This document shows positions 63,843 to 64,000 of a DNA stretch of 64,000 bases, piece after piece (within the stretch, counting starts at the first letter, position 1; every line of letters begins with the position of its first letter). Source of the DNA: Acanthococcus lagerstroemiae. Its lineage: Eukaryota > Arthropoda > Insecta > Hemiptera > Eriococcidae. The notes below the pieces were generated by a model, which made no database searches, was not told where the DNA came from, and was given only the letters and a program-made list of their open reading frames with translations. The position numbers and the translations under genes were made by a program. The stretch spans positions 73,070,344-73,134,343 of the forward strand of contig CM063108.1 in the NCBI GenBank assembly GCA_031841125.1, in the 5' to 3' direction.

Positions 63843-64000
63843 GGTTTCACCGATACGATATCGAGTAATACTAGGTCAGGAATCGTTTTATGATTAGCGC
63901 TGTATTTTAGGTGGTGCAGTAGTGATGCCTTATCAGTGATACTTGTTATCGTCGATACCATATAACGAAAACGACTACCTGTCGCTACAATACCGAGTAT

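Noticed and set aside
1..64000. CRISPR arrays, bacterial operons, rRNA or virus-derived genes
   Set aside because: No regular repeat-spacer pattern, no bacterial gene organisation and no rRNA or viral motifs were seen. The window is eukaryotic.

Overview
This window is AT-rich DNA from a eukaryote, almost certainly an insect. It shows spliced genes with GT-AG introns, many decayed non-LTR retrotransposons, Tc1, hAT-like and piggyBac-like DNA transposons, and no bacterial features. The very frequent TAGGTACCTA-type words and the kinds of transposable element (TE) present suggest a sternorrhynchan hemipteran (mealybug, scale or aphid group). That placement is inference, not proof.

Layout. Positions 1-42,600 form a gene-poor block built mainly of TE remains. 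They are a decayed APE-endonuclease/RT LINE (130-3309) split by a TTAA-flanked MITE, a Tc1-like transposon with long IR/DR-type ends (4911-6541), a jockey-like RT scrap (about 8.2-8.5 kb), a GGCGCC-rich foldback element (13.1 kb), a degenerate GACCAAAA minisatellite carrying a hAT-type MITE (15.4-16.75 kb), and a TA-flanked MITE (17.3-18.2 kb). Further along are two related 5'-truncated LINEs on the minus strand (25.55-27.0 and 35.46-36.7 kb), an R1-like LINE 3' end (31.1-32.0 kb) with two 3'-UTR relatives at 24.7 and 50.6 kb, a frameshifted gene of an unnamed multi-copy family (37.3-37.9 kb), a tRNA-derived SINE-like unit (38.0-38.15 kb), and the best preserved LINE (38.34-40.71 kb), which has a 3' stem-loop and an AAAT tail.

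Positions 42,669-62,396 hold two real genes arranged head to head. On the minus strand is a 13-exon gene for a 904-residue protein (N-terminal coiled coil, long disordered middle, FG-containing C-terminus). I assembled it from splice sites, and all exon phases close exactly. I do not recognise its family with confidence. On the plus strand is the orthologue of HD-PTP/PTPN23 (Drosophila myopic), an ESCRT-associated BRO1-V protein. Twelve exons (1391 codons) are present, and the phosphatase part must lie beyond the window if it exists. The two start codons are 935 bp apart, so the genes probably share a bidirectional promoter.

The right edge (62.4-64 kb) is intron or downstream sequence. It holds a second copy of a roughly 21-bp AAGACTCAT minisatellite, also present at 40.7-41.4 kb in the opposite orientation, and a perfect 26-bp palindrome. 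I found no CRISPR array, rRNA gene or intact tRNA gene. The strongest new-looking item is the 904-residue gene, with two in-frame, stop-free short introns.
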